From an uncultured Leptolyngbya sp. (GTDB lineage Bacteria > Cyanobacteriota > Cyanobacteriia > Phormidesmidales > Phormidesmidaceae): a stretch of DNA of 6,450 nucleotides. The notes below the pieces were generated by a model. That model saw only the letters and a program-made list of their open reading frames with translations. It was not told the DNA's origin and did no database searches. The translations under genes and the position numbers were made by a program. Location: positions 1 to 6,450 of the forward strand of contig CALBPH010000725.1 in assembly GCA_937899365.1 (NCBI GenBank), read 5' to 3'. This document shows positions 4,876-6,450 of this stretch, in pieces (within the stretch, counting starts at the first letter, position 1; the number at the start of each line of letters is the position of its first letter).

Positions 4876-6450
4876 ATGATATTTGACATTCCTGATGATT
4901 GTCCTTTACCCCTGATTCAAGGCTATATCCTCACTGAACAACTCCATACTGGTAACCGTACAGGGGGTTATCGGGCGATGGCAGTGGGTAAACATCGTTG
5001 GATGGAGACTAAATTTTCAGTCCCCATCGCATCTGCCCAGGGATACCCGGTGGTGATTAAGGTATTGCGCTCACCTCAGCCCAGCATTATGGAATTGGTT
5101 CAGTTTCGTAGCCAATATGAGATTGCTCATCAACTCAATCATCCAGCCATCGCCCAACCGATCGCCCTAGAGCCCTACAACAGTGGTTATGCCCTTATCT
5201 TTCCAGATGAAAACCTGATTTCTTTAGCACACTATTGGCGACAGACTGAGCAGCAAAATTTATCCGAGGTTTTAGCAATAGCTCTCCAGCTTGCAGATGC
5301 CCTTCATTATCTCAGCCAACAACGGGTTATCCATAAAGACATTAAGCCCACTAACATTCTTATTCACCCTGAAACAAAGCAGATTAAGCTAACTGACTTT
5401 GGCATTGCTAGTTTGTTACCCAGGGAACAAACCCAACTGGTCAACCCCAATGTTCTAGAAGGCACCCTGGCATACATGGCTCCGGAACAAACCGGACGTA
5501 TGAATCGCGGTATTGACTATCGAACCGATTTTTATGGCTTAGGGGTAACCCTATACGAGTTGCTAACCGGACAACTCCCTTTCCAGCTCGATAGTCCCAT
5601 GGAGCTGATTCATTGCCACATTGCGAAGATGCCGGTGCCACCTTACAAGTGTGTCAGGGCAGAGGGGGCAACGGCGGTCAAAACGTGGGTTATACCTAAA
5701 CCGCTTTCCGATATTATTCTCAAACTAATGGCAAAAAATGCGGAAGATCGCTACCAAAGTGCTCTGGGGCTAACGCATGATTTGCAGCACTGTTTGAACC
5801 AGTGGCATGAAACTGGCACCATTGGCACGTTTAAGCTAGGGGCAGAGGATCGATGCGATCGCTTCTTGATCCCCGAAAAACTCTACGGACGAGAAGCCGA
5901 AGTTCAGACTCTGCTGGAAGCCTTTGACCGGGTCTCCAAAGGGGCATCAGAACTAATGTTGGTGGCAGGTTTCTCAGGAATTGGCAAAACTGCTGTTGTG
6001 AATGAAGTCCATAAGCCCATCACCGGGCAAAATGGCTATTTTACCAAGGGTAAGTTTGACCAGTTTAATCGAAATATCCCTTTATCTGCTTTTGTTCAGG
6101 CCTTTCGAAATCTAGTCGGACAGCTCCTTAGCGAGAGCGATGCTGACTTGCAAATCTGGAAAGCTCAGCTTCTAGAGGCATTAGGTGAAAATGCTCAGGT
6201 TATTATTGACCTGATTCCAGAGCTGGCAACTATTCTCGGTCCCCAGCCTTCTGTTTCAGAACTGTCAGGTACTGCTGCCCAAAATCGATTTAACTTACTC
6301 TTCCAGAAATTTATCCAGGTCTTTACCACTCCAGACCATCCCCTAGTAATTTTTATTGATGACTTGCAATGGGCTGACTCAGCTTCCCTCAATTTAATTC
6401 AAGTCTTGATGGCTAAATCCCAGACTTGTTATTTGTTACTGCTGGGAACC
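4876..6450 (+). CDS. Ser/Thr kinase-AAA ATPase hybrid signalling protein, N-terminal 525 residues (3' end outside window)
   Basis: The frame runs without a stop from ATG 4876 to the right edge. Residues about 16-300 form a eukaryotic-type protein kinase: Lys62 in VVIK, catalytic loop HKDIKPTN at 153-160 (Asp155, Lys157, Asn160), DFG at 174-176, APE at 202-204. The usual HRD arginine is Lys, and the glycine-rich loop is degenerate (LHTGNRTGGYR). A linker leads to LYGRE (336-340), then an ATPase domain with Walker A GFSGIGKT (365-372) and Walker B FIDDLQWAD (493-501). This architecture is that of the cyanobacterial Ser/Thr kinase/ATPase/histidine kinase hybrids (HstK-like), which carry helical, GAF and histidine kinase domains further on; those parts are not visible here. 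The ATG is the only credible start: an in-frame TAA lies at 4843-4845 and no other ATG or GTG lies between. No Shine-Dalgarno sequence precedes it. Between the glycine-loop region and Lys62 there are roughly 15 more residues than I expect for the family. Confidence 0.93.
   Translation, partial: MIFDIPDDCPLPLIQGYILTEQLHTGNRTGGYRAMAVGKHRWMETKFSVPIASAQGYPVVIKVLRSPQPSIMELVQFRSQYEIAHQLNHPAIAQPIALEPYNSGYALIFPDENLISLAHYWRQTEQQNLSEVLAIALQLADALHYLSQQRVIHKDIKPTNILIHPETKQIKLTDFGIASLLPREQTQLVNPNVLEGTLAYMAPEQTGRMNRGIDYRTDFYGLGVTLYELLTGQLPFQLDSPMELIHCHIAKMPVPPYKCVRAEGATAVKTWVIPKPLSDIILKLMAKNAEDRYQSALGLTHDLQHCLNQWHETGTIGTFKLGAEDRCDRFLIPEKLYGREAEVQTLLEAFDRVSKGASELMLVAGFSGIGKTAVVNEVHKPITGQNGYFTKGKFDQFNRNIPLSAFVQAFRNLVGQLLSESDADLQIWKAQLLEALGENAQVIIDLIPELATILGPQPSVSELSGTAAQNRFNLLFQKFIQVFTTPDHPLVIFIDDLQWADSASLNLIQVLMAKSQTCYLLLLGT
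5855..5862. repeat. HIP1 octamer
   Basis: GCGATCGC inside the kinase gene, encoding the Cys-Asp-Arg stretch of the linker between kinase and ATPase domains. This is the second copy in the window and supports a cyanobacterial source. Confidence 0.8.

Overview
The window looks like chromosomal DNA from a cyanobacterium, probably a filamentous or otherwise large-genome one. Three things point that way. There are two copies of the cyanobacterial HIP1 octamer (GCGATCGC at 443-450 and 5855-5862). There is a WD40-repeat protein with the C-terminal tail typical of cyanobacterial NTPase/WD40 proteins. There is also the start of a Ser/Thr-kinase/AAA-ATPase hybrid signalling protein of a type abundant in cyanobacteria. 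No rRNA, tRNA, CRISPR array, insertion sequence or phage gene was recognised.

Layout: (1) 1-516, plus strand: the 3' end of a WD40-repeat gene whose start lies off the left edge. (2) 517-996: a 480-base non-coding stretch rich in short inverted repeats, ending in a strong Shine-Dalgarno site. (3) 997-2589, plus: a complete 530-residue FAD-dependent oxidoreductase of the phytoene dehydrogenase superfamily, closest by motif to the retinol saturase (RetSat) branch. (4) 2590-2710: a short gap between convergent genes, holding a strong hairpin terminator whose T-tract serves the minus-strand gene. (5) 2711-3982, minus: a complete CodB-type cytosine/nucleobase permease of the NCS1 family. (6) 3983-4875: a long (893-base) divergent intergenic region with no recognisable gene. 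It holds a candidate NtcA-type (nitrogen-control) promoter for codB, a 13-base direct repeat bracketing that promoter, and a short palindrome. (7) 4876-6450, plus: the first 525 codons of a large kinase. It has a eukaryotic-type Ser/Thr kinase domain followed by an AAA/STAND-like ATPase domain, is open to the right edge, and has no internal stop.

The four genes do not form one operon. The oxidoreductase and permease converge on a shared terminator, and the permease and kinase diverge. No common pathway is evident. The most testable idea is that codB is nitrogen-regulated: nucleobase uptake as a nitrogen source fits an NtcA-like site in its leader. I did not find a convincing new multi-gene system here. 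The points most worth following are the codB control region, the RetSat-like enzyme with its unusual N-terminal motif and structured upstream region, and the unexplained 4250-4700 stretch.
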